Below are positions 5,136 to 14,100 of a stretch of DNA of 20,514 bases, in pieces. Both the position numbers and the translations under genes were made by a program. The stretch comes from an uncultured Clostridia bacterium. GTDB lineage: Bacteria > Bacillota > Clostridia > Christensenellales > UBA1242. The notes beneath the pieces are model-generated. The model was not told where the DNA came from. It searched no databases and was given only the letters and a program-made list of their open reading frames with translations. The stretch's first letter is position 1, and every line of letters begins with the position of its first letter. The stretch covers positions 1 through 20,514 of the forward strand of contig CAOJFR010000023.1 in the NCBI GenBank assembly GCA_948434855.1, read 5' to 3'.

Positions 5136-6977
5136 ATGGAAAGAGAAACATTTGATGATTTTATAAAAGAAGTAATTCAGCGCAATGATATTGTTTCTGT
5201 TGTTTCCAAATATGTTCCTGTTGAAAGGCGTGGCAGATATTATTGGTGCAGATGCCCATTTCATGGTGAAAAAACGCCATCGCTTTGTGTTAATGATATA
5301 GATAATTTCTTTTATTGTTTTGGCTGTCATGTTGGTGGAACGGTTGTTCATTTTGTTATGAAAATTGAGTCTCTATCATATATGGAAGCGGTAAAAACGC
5401 TGGCAGGATGGGCAAATATGGAAATTCCGAGTAATTTAGATAGTTCAAATGGAATTAACATTGCAAAGGCAAAAAAGCGAAAAGATAGGCTTTTAAGCTT
5501 AATGAAAGATACTGCAAGGCATTATCATGAAAATTTGGCAAAACCTTATGCAAGAGTTGCAAATGAATATATGAAAAAGAGACAAATAGATTCTTCGCTT
5601 GCAACAAGATTTGGGGTTGGCTATGCTGATGGTTTTTATGCTTTGATAGATCATTTAAGGTCACTTGGATATTCTGATGATGAGATGTTGGCAACAGGGG
5701 TTGTGAAAAAGAAAGAAAGCAAGCTTTATGACCCTCAGGCAGATAGACTGATATTTCCAATAATAGATATTTATGGCGATGTTGTTGCTTTTGGTGGCAG
5801 AATTTTAGAAAATAAGCCAGAATTTGCAAAATATTTAAACACAGCTGAAACAGAGCTTTTTAATAAGAGAAACACGCTATATGCAATAAATTATTTAAAA
5901 AAGCAAAGGCAACATGGTCCAATTCCATATGTTATTGTGGTTGAGGGTTATATGGATACTGTGTCGCTTCATAAGGCGGGCTTCACAATGACTGTTGCAA
6001 GCATGGGAACTGCACTCACACAGGCTCAGGCAAAATTAATTAAAAGGTTTGCTGATAAAGTTTATATTTGTTATGATGGTGACTCAGCAGGGCAAAACGC
6101 AACACTTCGTGGGCTTGATATATTGAAAGATAATGGGCTTGATGTTATGGTTGTTCAACTTCCGGACAAATTTGACCCAGATGATGTTATTAAAACTTAT
6201 GGAAAAGAGGGCTATCAAAAGCTTTTGGATGAAGCACTTCCACTTGTGGAGTTTAAGCTTAAGTTTACAAAGTCTAAATATGAGCTTTCAAGTGTTGATG
6301 GTAGAGTTAAATATTTAAATGAAGCAATAAATATTTTGGCGACAATTTCAGATAGTGTTGAAAGAGAATTATATATTCCAATGGTTGGAGATATTGCAAA
6401 CACAAATGTTGATTTTATTAGACGAGAATTAGATAATAAACTTGCAGGAAAAGAAGTTGGTTCTGAAATTAAATCACGTATGATGAAAATTGCTTCAATT
6501 CAAGCCAAGGTATCTTCTGAAGAACAAGAAGAACCAGACAATGTGGTTATTAAGGCAGAAAAATATATATTGTTTGCAATGATTCATGAAAAGCCGTATG
6601 CGTTTTTTAAGACTGATATAACATATTTGTTTTCTGGAGTTCGCAGAGAAATTTATAATGTTATAGTTTCGGCAAAAGAAAAATATGGCTCAGGAAATCT
6701 TGTTCAAAAAGTGTTAAATGACTATTCTGGTGATGATGTTTCAGTTATTGCGGACATAATTAATCAGGGGGCAAGGTCTGCTGAAGATGAAAAAAATGAA
6801 AAAAAATATTATGACGATTGTTTGTGGATTGTTTATAGCAACAATCTAAAAATGCAGCTTAAAGAGCTTATGGATGAGCATTCTTTTGAAGTTGATACAC
6901 TTAGGAAAAAAGAAATTGAAGACAAAATGAGAGATATTAATAATAAATTAACAAGCAAAAAGGTGGAGAATTTATGA
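5136..6977 (+). CDS. dnaG: DNA primase DnaG
   Basis: DnaG synthesises the RNA primers for replication, working with the DnaB-type helicase. AGGAGG at 5125–5130 is five bases before the ATG. The 613-aa product is full length. An N-terminal CHC2 zinc domain uses C40, H43 (C-P-F-H), C61 and C64 (C-F-G-C) with 'GEKTPS' between. The catalytic TOPRIM core has E270 in VVEGYMDT and the acidic D314-G-D316 in 'CYDGDSAGQ', plus the conserved 'ASMGTALT'. The C-terminal third (about residue 430 onward) is the divergent helicase-binding part. The stop TGA overlaps the rpoD start as ATGA, so the two are translationally coupled. In Bacillota dnaG sits directly ahead of the main sigma factor, as here. It is the first gene of a four-gene operon ending at 9464. 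Confidence 0.97.
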   Translation: MERETFDDFIKEVIQRNDIVSVVSKYVPVERRGRYYWCRCPFHGEKTPSLCVNDIDNFFYCFGCHVGGTVVHFVMKIESLSYMEAVKTLAGWANMEIPSNLDSSNGINIAKAKKRKDRLLSLMKDTARHYHENLAKPYARVANEYMKKRQIDSSLATRFGVGYADGFYALIDHLRSLGYSDDEMLATGVVKKKESKLYDPQADRLIFPIIDIYGDVVAFGGRILENKPEFAKYLNTAETELFNKRNTLYAINYLKKQRQHGPIPYVIVVEGYMDTVSLHKAGFTMTVASMGTALTQAQAKLIKRFADKVYICYDGDSAGQNATLRGLDILKDNGLDVMVVQLPDKFDPDDVIKTYGKEGYQKLLDEALPLVEFKLKFTKSKYELSSVDGRVKYLNEAINILATISDSVERELYIPMVGDIANTNVDFIRRELDNKLAGKEVGSEIKSRMMKIASIQAKVSSEEQEEPDNVVIKAEKYILFAMIHEKPYAFFKTDITYLFSGVRREIYNVIVSAKEKYGSGNLVQKVLNDYSGDDVSVIADIINQGARSAEDEKNEKKYYDDCLWIVYSNNLKMQLKELMDEHSFEVDTLRKKEIEDKMRDINNKLTSKKVENL

Positions 6978-8053
6978 ACAGAAAAGAAAAGATTGACTTA
7001 GAAGTTGAAAAAATTATTGAACTTGGCAAGAAAAAAGGTGAAATTTCAATGGATACGGTTACTGAAAAGTTTGCAAACCTAAATCCTGATGAAATTGAAG
7101 AAGTGCTTAAAAGAATTGCAGATTCAGGCATTAAAGTGAATGAAGATGTTGAAATTGCTGGCGATACTGAAGAAATGGAAAAGCTTATGTCACAGGTTTA
7201 TGTTGATGACCCAGTTAAAATGTATCTTAAAGACATTGGCAAGGTTCCACTTTTGACACAAGAACAAGAAATTGAACTTGCAAAAAGAATGTCTGAGGGT
7301 GATGAAGATGCAAAAAGACAACTTTCTGAATCAAACCTAAGACTTGTTGTTTCAATCGCAAAAAAATATGTTGGAAGGGGAATGCTTTTTCTTGATCTTA
7401 TTCAGGAAGGAAATTTTGGTTTGATGAAGGCCGTTGAAAAGTTTGACTATACAAAAGGCTTTAAATTTTCAACCTATTCAACATGGTGGATTAGACAAAG
7501 CATAACTCGTGCTATTGCAGATCAGGCTAGAACAATCAGAATTCCTGTTCATATGTTTGAAACAATTAACAAGCAAAAAAAAGTTACTCGTGATTTGTTT
7601 CAAGAATTTGGAAGAGAACCAACTGTTGAGGAAATTGCTCAAAAAATGGGAGTTCCAGTTGAAAAAGTAATTGAAATTCAAAAGATTTCTCAGGACACTG
7701 TTTCTTTGGATACTCCGGTTGGTGAAGAGGAAGATTCTACTCTTGGAACATTTATTCAAGACGAAAATGCAGTTTCTCCTGCAGATTCTGCTGCTCTTAT
7801 GATGCTTAAAGAGCAACTTATGGAAGTTTTGGCAACACTTACTCCAAGAGAACAAAAGGTTATTATGCTTCGCTATGGAATTGAAGATGGACACACCAGA
7901 ACCCTTGAAGATGTTGGCAGAGAATTTAGTGTTACAAGAGAGCGTATTCGTCAGATTGAAGCAAAAGCGCTTAAAAAGCTTAGACAGCCTTCTAGAAGTA
8001 AAAAACTTAAAGACTATGTTGAGGGCACTGACACAAGCAGAGATGATAAATAA
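6974..8053 (+). CDS. rpoD: Housekeeping RNA polymerase sigma factor SigA/RpoD
   Basis: This is the primary sigma-70 factor, which directs RNA polymerase to -10/-35 promoters of the kind seen at 1384 and 10977. The length (359 aa) is typical for the short Bacillota form. An acidic/basic region 1.1 occupies roughly residues 1–65. Region 1.2 begins at 'DDPVKMYLKDIGKVPLL'. Region 2 has 'NLRLVVSIAKKY' and 'FLDLIQEGNFGLMKAVEKFD', and 2.4 has 'TYSTWWIRQSITRAI' from residue 167. Region 3 has 'RIPVHM.ETINK' and 'FGREPT.EEIA'. Region 4 has 'LTPREQKVI.LRYG', with the -35-binding helix-turn-helix 'TLEDVGREFSVTRERIRQIE' from residue 310. The start ATG overlaps the dnaG stop by four bases, with GGTGGAG as ribosome binding site. 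The stop TAA shares its last A with the trmK ATG. Confidence 0.98.
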   Translation: MNRKEKIDLEVEKIIELGKKKGEISMDTVTEKFANLNPDEIEEVLKRIADSGIKVNEDVEIAGDTEEMEKLMSQVYVDDPVKMYLKDIGKVPLLTQEQEIELAKRMSEGDEDAKRQLSESNLRLVVSIAKKYVGRGMLFLDLIQEGNFGLMKAVEKFDYTKGFKFSTYSTWWIRQSITRAIADQARTIRIPVHMFETINKQKKVTRDLFQEFGREPTVEEIAQKMGVPVEKVIEIQKISQDTVSLDTPVGEEEDSTLGTFIQDENAVSPADSAALMMLKEQLMEVLATLTPREQKVIMLRYGIEDGHTRTLEDVGREFSVTRERIRQIEAKALKKLRQPSRSKKLKDYVEGTDTSRDDK

Positions 8054-8772
8054 TGAAGACTTTTAAACGTATTGATAAAATTTGCAGTGCTGTGGAACTT
8101 GCAAAAAATGAGTTTTATGACAGGCAAATTGTTGTTGCGGATATTGCAACCGACCATGGTTATATTGCAGAAAAACTTTCTAAGAAAAGCTTTGTTAAAG
8201 AAGTTGTTGCAACTGATATTAGTGCAAAAAGCTTAAATAAACTTGAAAAACTTATTGAATTTCGCAAACTTTCACACATAAACTGCGTTTTGGGTGATGG
8301 ACTTGCTCCGATTGACCATGCTGATGTTTCAGTTATTGCAGGGATTGGTGGCTATGAAATTATTAAAATGCTAAATTGTCAGAATATTAACTCTGATTTT
8401 GAAAGAAAATGCGATGTGTTTGTGCTTCAACCAGCACAAAATGTTAATGAACTTAGAGAGTATATTATTAAAAATAAAATTTTTATGCTTAAAGATTTTA
8501 TTATTTATGATGAGGATAGGTTTTATCCAATAATTGTTATTAATCTATCTAAAAAACAGAGAAATAAACTGAGCATATTTAATGTTTGGCTTGGGAGGGA
8601 TAACCAAGTTTCAGAACCTGATTTTGTTGCTTTTTTATATGAAACTATGGAATATTTGAGCTTTTTAAATGATATTCCTAAAAAGAGGATTTTTAAAGAT
8701 AAAGTTCTTAAACAAAAATATAAGCTTAAAAAACTTGTGAATAAATTATTAAATAGGAGAGAGTTATGTTAG
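8053..8772 (+). CDS. trmK: tRNA (adenine(22)-N1)-methyltransferase TrmK
   Basis: TrmK uses S-adenosylmethionine to make m1A at position 22 of tRNAs. It is a class I Rossmann methyltransferase of the YqfN/COG2384 family. The 239-aa sequence has the SAM motif VADIATDHGYIAEKL (residues 28–42; D30 and the D34-H35 pair are the family hallmark), the acidic strand-2 residue in 'VVATDIS' (D55), G81-D82-G83 and the catalytic-face motif A-G-I-G-G (96–100, usually AGMGG). It also has 'LQPAQNVNELREY', also typical. A C-terminal coiled segment follows. The start is the ATG sharing a base with the rpoD stop (TAATG). The gene order sigA–trmK is standard in Bacillota. The NIF3-like gene that often follows is not present. 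Confidence 0.93.
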   Translation: MKTFKRIDKICSAVELAKNEFYDRQIVVADIATDHGYIAEKLSKKSFVKEVVATDISAKSLNKLEKLIEFRKLSHINCVLGDGLAPIDHADVSVIAGIGGYEIIKMLNCQNINSDFERKCDVFVLQPAQNVNELREYIIKNKIFMLKDFIIYDEDRFYPIIVINLSKKQRNKLSIFNVWLGRDNQVSEPDFVAFLYETMEYLSFLNDIPKKRIFKDKVLKQKYKLKKLVNKLLNRRELC

Positions 8773-9464
8773 GTAAAATTTTAGAATACCAAAAAACTGA
8801 GCAAGAACTGATTAATTTGGAAAATGAACTTGCAAAATCTAAGGATCGTGAAAAGGCGGCTGAAATTCAACAGACTTTGAAAAATCAGCATGCTAGACTT
8901 GTTATGCTTGAAGATGCAGCAAGAAAAATTAATGATTCTTATGCTAAGGCTACGGCAAAATATGAGGATTATGCAAAAAAACTTGATAAGCTTGAAGCAG
9001 AAATGCAAAATGCAGATGAATCTAAGATGGAGATGTATGAAAAAACGTATAAGGATTTTGCTGCAATTGGTGCAAGTTTGGAGAAAGATATTCAAAATAT
9101 CTATACTTCAGTTCAACAAATTAGCAAAGAATATGAAGACATTATTAAAAAATCTAAGACAGATAGGGAAAGATTTGATAAATTTAAGGCAGCCTATGGT
9201 GCATTAAAAAATGATAGAGAGCCAAAAATTGCCGCTGTTAAAGCAGAACTTGCTAAGCTTGAAAAAGAACTTGAGACTAAAGCTTATATGGCTTATAAGC
9301 AAAAAAGAGAAGGTAATTTATTTCCTGTTTTTGTTGAAGTGGCTAACAACAGATGCGGAGGTTGCAGAATGGAAATTTCAGCATCTAAGCTTGGTCAAAT
9401 GAAATCTAATGACCTTGGCATTATTGAATGCGAAAATTGTGGAAGATTAATATATCAAAAATAA
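8766..9464 (+). CDS. Coiled-coil protein with C-terminal C4 zinc ribbon (COG1579-like)
   Basis: The product is 232 aa. Residues about 1–175 are a long lysine/glutamate-rich coiled coil. The end is a compact C4 zinc ribbon with C197, C200 (R-C-G-G-C), C222 and C225 (E-C-E-N-C-G-R-L-I-Y). This is the layout of the COG1579 / CT398 (CdsZ-like) family, which has no agreed role in Bacillota and is described as a possible nucleic-acid-binding protein. In Clostridia such genes commonly sit behind sigA–trmK. AGGAG at 8755–8759 precedes the ATG, which overlaps the trmK coding end by seven bases. It is the last gene of the operon, and its stop codon abuts the terminator at 9463. Confidence 0.88.
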   Translation: MLGKILEYQKTEQELINLENELAKSKDREKAAEIQQTLKNQHARLVMLEDAARKINDSYAKATAKYEDYAKKLDKLEAEMQNADESKMEMYEKTYKDFAAIGASLEKDIQNIYTSVQQISKEYEDIIKKSKTDRERFDKFKAAYGALKNDREPKIAAVKAELAKLEKELETKAYMAYKQKREGNLFPVFVEVANNRCGGCRMEISASKLGQMKSNDLGIIECENCGRLIYQK

Positions 9465-9488
9465 GATGGTTTAAGCCATCTTTTTTTT
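9463..9488 (+). terminator. Intrinsic terminator of the dnaG–rpoD–trmK operon
   Basis: AAGATGG (9463–9469), loop TTTAAG, CCATCTT (9476–9482), then a T-run to 9488. The stem begins inside the stop codon of the zinc-ribbon gene, so translation ends right at the terminator. Confidence 0.92.
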
Positions 9489-9551
9489 AAGAAAGTTATA
9501 AAATTTTGTTTTTTTTAATAAACTTTAGCAGGAGATTTTATTTTTAAATTT

Positions 9552-10658
9552 ATGAGAAACTTTGCTTTATTTTCTGCTAAAAAATATGCTGGTTTAATGC
9601 TTGTTATGCTGTGCTCTTTTGTTGGGGTGGGCTTTGTTTCTGGTGCAGAAATTTATGAGTTTTTTGTTAGATTTTCGCCTTATTCTTTTGCTGGTATTTT
9701 TGTGTTTTTTATGCTTTGTTTTTTGCTTACTTATAAAATTATTTGCTTTGCAACAATTAATAGAAAAGCAGCAATGCTTATGGGTGAAAATATAGAACAA
9801 GGACATTATAAAAATTATGTTAAAATGCAAAATTATGCAATAAATAATGATAAAAATACATTTAAATATAAAATTATTATTAGAAATATTATTGTTTTTT
9901 TGAATGTTTTGTTTATTTCTGGAGCCATGTTTTCTGGACTTAAAAATTTGCTTTTAAACTTATATTTTGATAACTATTTTATTTTATTGATAATAACATT
10001 TTTTGCAAGTTTTTTTGTGACACTTTTTGGGGTTAAGGGACTTGAGAAAATTGATGTTTTGGTGCTTGTTTTTGTTGGCTTTATAATGACTTGTTTTATG
10101 TGTGATGAAAGTTTTGTTTTGAAAACAATTTTTGGCACTAAAGCCACAAATGGTTCTGCTGGATTTGTTGACATATTTGGAATGATGCTGCTTAGTATAT
10201 TTTTTGCTTGTCTTTATGTGTTTATGAACATTGTTCAATTTCAACCGCTTGTTGAGGGAAGTGGAATTTCATTTACAAAGAAAAGGGCTAAGATTTTCTC
10301 GCTTATTTTTGCCACACAGCTTACTGCAATTTTGGTCATTTTTGTTTTGTTTTTAAATGCCAACATAAAACTCTCGCAAAGCTCTATGCCATTTTTGACC
10401 TTTTTTATGGGAAAGGGGCGGATTTTTAGTAAGATTTTTGCGTTTGGACTTTTAAGCTGTCTTGTTAGCACGCTTGTGACTTGTCTTATTGGTGTGAAGA
10501 ATAATTTAATTACATTTTTTAAAAAGTCTAACTTTATTGCAACGGTTTTGGCAGTTTGCTTTGCAATGATTATTTCTATTATTCCTTTTAAACTTTATGT
10601 TTCTATTATTTATCCAATTCTTGGTGCAATAAATTTTGTTATTTTTGTTCTAAATTAA
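9552..10658 (+). CDS. YkvI-like multi-spanning membrane protein (putative transporter)
   Basis: A 368-aa, very hydrophobic protein with about ten predicted membrane helices: near residues 13–33, 45–67, 109–132, 138–157, 165–182, 205–228, 245–268, 290–315, 325–345 and 347–367. The first helix carries GVGFVSGAEIYEFFVRF, which resembles the 'GaGFaSGqEi.qFF..fG' motif of the YkvI family (COG3949, APC/LeuT-like fold), and the C-terminus 'IIYPILGAINFVIFVL' also fits. Substrate and function are unknown. A charged 40-residue cytoplasmic loop (about 69–108) lies between helices 2 and 3. The ATG at 9552 is poorly placed (AGGAG at 9530–9534 is 17 bases away). An ATT at 9540, in the same frame, is ideally spaced and would add four residues (372 aa). 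The gene is preceded by the operon terminator and followed by terminator-like hairpins, so it appears to be transcribed alone. Confidence 0.85.
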   Translation: MRNFALFSAKKYAGLMLVMLCSFVGVGFVSGAEIYEFFVRFSPYSFAGIFVFFMLCFLLTYKIICFATINRKAAMLMGENIEQGHYKNYVKMQNYAINNDKNTFKYKIIIRNIIVFLNVLFISGAMFSGLKNLLLNLYFDNYFILLIITFFASFFVTLFGVKGLEKIDVLVLVFVGFIMTCFMCDESFVLKTIFGTKATNGSAGFVDIFGMMLLSIFFACLYVFMNIVQFQPLVEGSGISFTKKRAKIFSLIFATQLTAILVIFVLFLNANIKLSQSSMPFLTFFMGKGRIFSKIFAFGLLSCLVSTLVTCLIGVKNNLITFFKKSNFIATVLAVCFAMIISIIPFKLYVSIIYPILGAINFVIFVLN

Positions 10659-10751
10659 GTTTTTTGTTAATAACTATGCCAAATGTTGATAACTTTGTTA
10701 AAAACTTTTTTAGTGCTGTGTTTTTCAGCTTTTTTAATTATTAAACGTTAT

Positions 10752-10788
10752 GTTATTAACACTAAAATGATTGTTAATAACTTTTTTT
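10752..10788 (+). terminator. Hairpin with T-tract downstream of the YkvI-like gene
   Basis: GTTATTAAC (10752–10760) pairs perfectly with GTTAATAAC (10773–10781) across a 12-base loop. Seven T follow (10782–10788). Only two pairs are G–C, so it is a weak terminator. The arms are also members of a repeated 9-mer family, and the element may instead be a protein-binding site. Confidence 0.5.
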
Positions 10789-10845
10789 ATGGCAAAATTC
10801 TGCATTATTTTAAGTTTTTATATAAAAACTATTATTATGCTTTAT

Positions 10846-10873
10846 TTGGTTTTTATTTTAAAACCAATTTTTT
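10846..10873 (+). terminator. Intrinsic terminator before the giant gene
   Basis: TTGGTTTT (10846–10853), loop of six bases, AAAACCAA (10860–10867), then TTTTTT (10868–10873). Eight perfect pairs with a U-tract. It would end read-through from the YkvI-like gene and isolate the giant gene's promoter. Confidence 0.65.
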
Positions 10874-10957
10874 ATTTAATTTTTAATATTTTTTGCTCTA
10901 AATTTTGATAAAGGTTTATGGGAAAATTTTGGGCTTAAAAATATTAATTAAAATATA

Positions 10958-10992
10958 TAAAAAACTATGTTTTTATTTGTAAAAAACTATGT
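10958..10992. repeat. 13-bp direct repeat overlapping the giant gene's promoter
   Basis: TAAAAAACTATGT occurs at 10958–10970 and, identically, at 10980–10992. The 22-bp start-to-start distance is about two helical turns, so both copies face the same way. The second copy overlaps the -35 hexamer and spacer, and the first lies just upstream. This is the geometry of a regulator site, for example a repressor blocking the -35. Confidence 0.7.
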
Positions 10993-11005
10993 ATTTTGGT
11001 ATACT
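10977..11005 (+). promoter_or_regulatory. Promoter of the giant surface-protein gene
   Basis: TTGTAA (10977–10982, four of six matches to the -35 consensus), a 17-bp spacer, and TATACT (11000–11005) preceded by TG plus one base (10997–10999), an extended -10. The transcript would start near 11012, leaving a leader of about 60 nt. The leader's ribosome binding site is modest: GATGGGG at 11056–11062, eight bases before the ATG. Confidence 0.72.
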
Positions 11006-11070
11006 AAGAATATATTATTTACGATGTTATTTTTATTTAGCAGAAGATACTATTTGATGGGGTTTACACT

Positions 11071-11172
11071 ATGAAAAAACTAAAAAAATCTGTTAAGGCA
11101 ATTATTATTTCATCTGTTGCAATTTTATGTGTGATTGCAATTGTTTTGGGCTGTGTTTTTGGTCTTAAAAAA
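11071..11172 (+). other. N-terminal signal/membrane segment of the giant protein
   Basis: Residues 1–34. K2, K3, K5, K6 and K9 precede a run of about 22 hydrophobic residues that ends at 'FGLKKPDD'. The sequence V-L-G-C28 is compatible with a relaxed lipobox, but the hydrophobic run continues past the cysteine and no clear signal-peptidase-I site (A-x-A) is seen. An uncleaved anchor, a type I signal peptide and a lipoprotein signal are all possible. Low-complexity 'PDDNPQNPSSP' (35–45) then forms a linker. Confidence 0.8.
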
Positions 11173-14100
11173 CCAGATGATAATCCACAAAATCCGTCAT
11201 CTCCTTATGGCTATACTTATGCTCAGGGAAAGCTTGCTGATGAAATTAATAAAGCTGTGCTTAAAAATAAGACTACCTATCAAATTTATGATAACGGAAT
11301 TTTGACTAATTTTAATGCTTCAGTTTCTTCTAACAATATTATTGAGTTTAAGTCTAATTATTTTGTTTATGCCGATGGCAGCAATAATGAGCATTTGGTG
11401 CTTTATAGGAAAAAATCTAATGGTTCTTATGAATATAAAGAACTAACTGCAGGACTTTCGGGTGAGTTTTATGTTAAGACAAACAGCACTAACTATGCTG
11501 TTATTACAAAATCTTTAGATTTAGGGTTTTATGGGTTTTCGGTTATCTATTTTGGTAATTTTGACAACGTTGTTGAAATTATGAATGTGGAATCTAAGTT
11601 TGATTGCTTTATTAACAAGGATTATGTTTTTTTAAACGATGTTTATTTTGCTTATTATGATTTTGGCTTGATTAATACTGATACTAGCATCTTTACTGAT
11701 GTTTTTAACATTCACGCATTTGCTCTTAAAAAGACTCCACTATCTTTGCAGGAGAAAAATAGCGAAGACTCTGTTATTTCTGAAGTTGAAACTTTTGTTA
11801 ACCTTGTTGCAAAAGAGGAATTTAATATTGTTGCTGAAAATAGCAAGGGTGTGAATGTGTTGTCTTTTGATGATGGAAAAACATCTAAGACCGTTATTGA
11901 TCTTGCTGAGTTTTTTGAGACTGATGTGAATAGCTTGGTTTACAGAACTATTTATGCTGGGAAAAATGCAATTATTTTGGAAAAGAGAAACTATGTTAAG
12001 GACGAGGATGTTTCTTGGTCTGATGTTAGAGTTGATGGATTTTATTTTAACTATAGCTATAAATTTTTGACTTTTGAAAATGGTGGCTTTATTTCTAAAA
12101 ATTTGTCTTTGGGCGACTATTCTAAAATTGATGTGCCAAGCCAAGCTTTGAGCAATTTGACTGAAAGTTTTGTTGTTTATAGACAAAAAGTTAATGATAA
12201 TCACAACCTTACGGATAACTATCTTTGCACATATTATGATAGAAATTTAAACACTATTTTGGAATTTACTTGCAAGGAGCAAGACAGAATTTTGTTTACT
12301 GGTGAAGGGGGCTTTCTTACACAAAACAGACTTATTGCAACAAGAAGAAATATGACCGTTGTGACTAGACATGAGTTTGTTAATAGCATGGAAGAAAATG
12401 GCTATGAGCTTTATTCTTCTGATGTGAAAAATTCTGTGTTTATTATTAGGGCTAATGGTGGGCTTTATGGTCTTATGGACTTTAATGGCAATGTTTTGGT
12501 TGACCCTTTTGAATTTAACTTTAAAGCAATTTCACTAAATAATGATTTTGCTTTTGGTGTGTACACCACTGAAGTTGTTAATGATGATGGCACTCACTCT
12601 ATTTTGGAAGAATATTGCATTTTTAATATTAGACAAAAGACTTTTGCTAAGCTTAATATTGATGACAGTGAAAATTATTTTAACCTTTTGAAAAATGGCT
12701 TTGAAGGGTATTTTGTTTATGATGAGGTTTCTGATACACACAACCTTTATAGCTTTAGCGGGGGAATAATTCTTGATAAAATTCAGGATGTTGATTTTTA
12801 TTCTAAAAATATTGGTGCGATTTTGGATGTTTATGATGAAAGCAAAACTTCTTCTATTGTGATTGAAAGCAAAAATACTTTTGTGTTTGATGAACAAAAT
12901 GAAATTGAAAATTATAGCTTTTCTATTAGTGAAAATAAAAATTATATTACTCTTAGAATTGATGGTGATAATGGCTTATTTAATGGAACTTATGATGAAA
13001 GTGACCCTGACAAAAGAAGCCCTTATAGAGGAAAGTATTTTACTAGCCTAAATGTTACCTTTAAAGCTTTTGGTTCTAATGTTTTGGTTGTTAATTTAAC
13101 CAATGGAAATTCGGTAAGCTATGATATTCAAACAACTAGAAGCGATAATAACATTAAATCTCCAATATATCACTATACATATAACACCAAGTATGGTTTT
13201 GTTGAAATTAGAATTCCTGTAGATTCAAAGATTGCTGGAATTATTGATAGCTATGTGGTTGATAACGCAAGTAGTGAATATTATAAATATGAAGTAAACT
13301 TAAAGACCTATTTGCAAGAGGATTCTACTAATTATCCTTCAACAAATCCAAGTAACTGGACAACTGTTCAAACAATTTATAAATGGTGGTATCAGGGTTA
13401 TTCTAGTTCTAGTACTTCATTTATTGCTTGTAACACTACTAAGCCTGAAACTAAATTGCCTGGGTCTAGTTATTTAGGTTATTTTGATGGCGTTAACTCT
13501 TATAATATTCAGTGTGCAACTGAGCTTGGAGTTATTTCTAGGGATGCTAATTCTAATATTAATGAAGTTTGGTATGCTTTGTTTTCTTCTGCAACTAATA
13601 AAATGAAATATGATTTGGGTTATGATAATCCTGAGTATGTGAAGACTTTGCCTACCATTGTTGATTATAACTCACTTTTCTATGTTCCAATTCCTGTTAG
13701 AAAAGGTTATATTTTTAAGGGTTGGACAATTACTGGTATGTGTTCTAACCACCATCACTATTTTAGTTCTGATCCTGATGAACTTAAGGGTGAAATTATT
13801 GATGATTCTGAAGCAAAAAATTATGGAATAAATAACTATAATGATGCATTTTTCCTTAAGCTTAATAATGGTAAATTCTTTATCAATGAAGACTATAAGG
13901 GAACTTATAATAATGATAATTTTACTGGAAAACTTTATTTTGGAAGTTCTGGTTCTTCTTATGCTGTTAATAAGGCTTCTAAGCATACTACAGATAGTTA
14001 TGTTACATATTTTAGAAGTTTGATGCATAGTGTGGGCTCTACAATTAACTTTAAGGCAAATTGGGAAGAGATTCCTGATGGATATAAGGTTCAATATGTT

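Larger units (their letters stand above)
10659..11070. other. Non-coding gap between the YkvI-like gene and the giant gene (412 bp)
   Basis: I see no convincing gene here. The stretch is extremely AT-rich. It carries four GTTAWTAAC-like 9-mers (10666–10781), a U-tract hairpin (10752–10788), a better terminator (10846–10873), and then the promoter region of the giant gene with its direct repeats (10958–11005). The 67-codon frame at 10683–10886 runs through both hairpins and has no ribosome binding site. Confidence 0.75.

Noticed and set aside
10683..10886. 67-codon hydrophobic frame after the YkvI-like gene
   Set aside because: No ribosome binding site, extreme AT content (which by itself gives Phe/Leu/Ile/Lys/Tyr/Asn), and it runs through two terminator-like hairpins.
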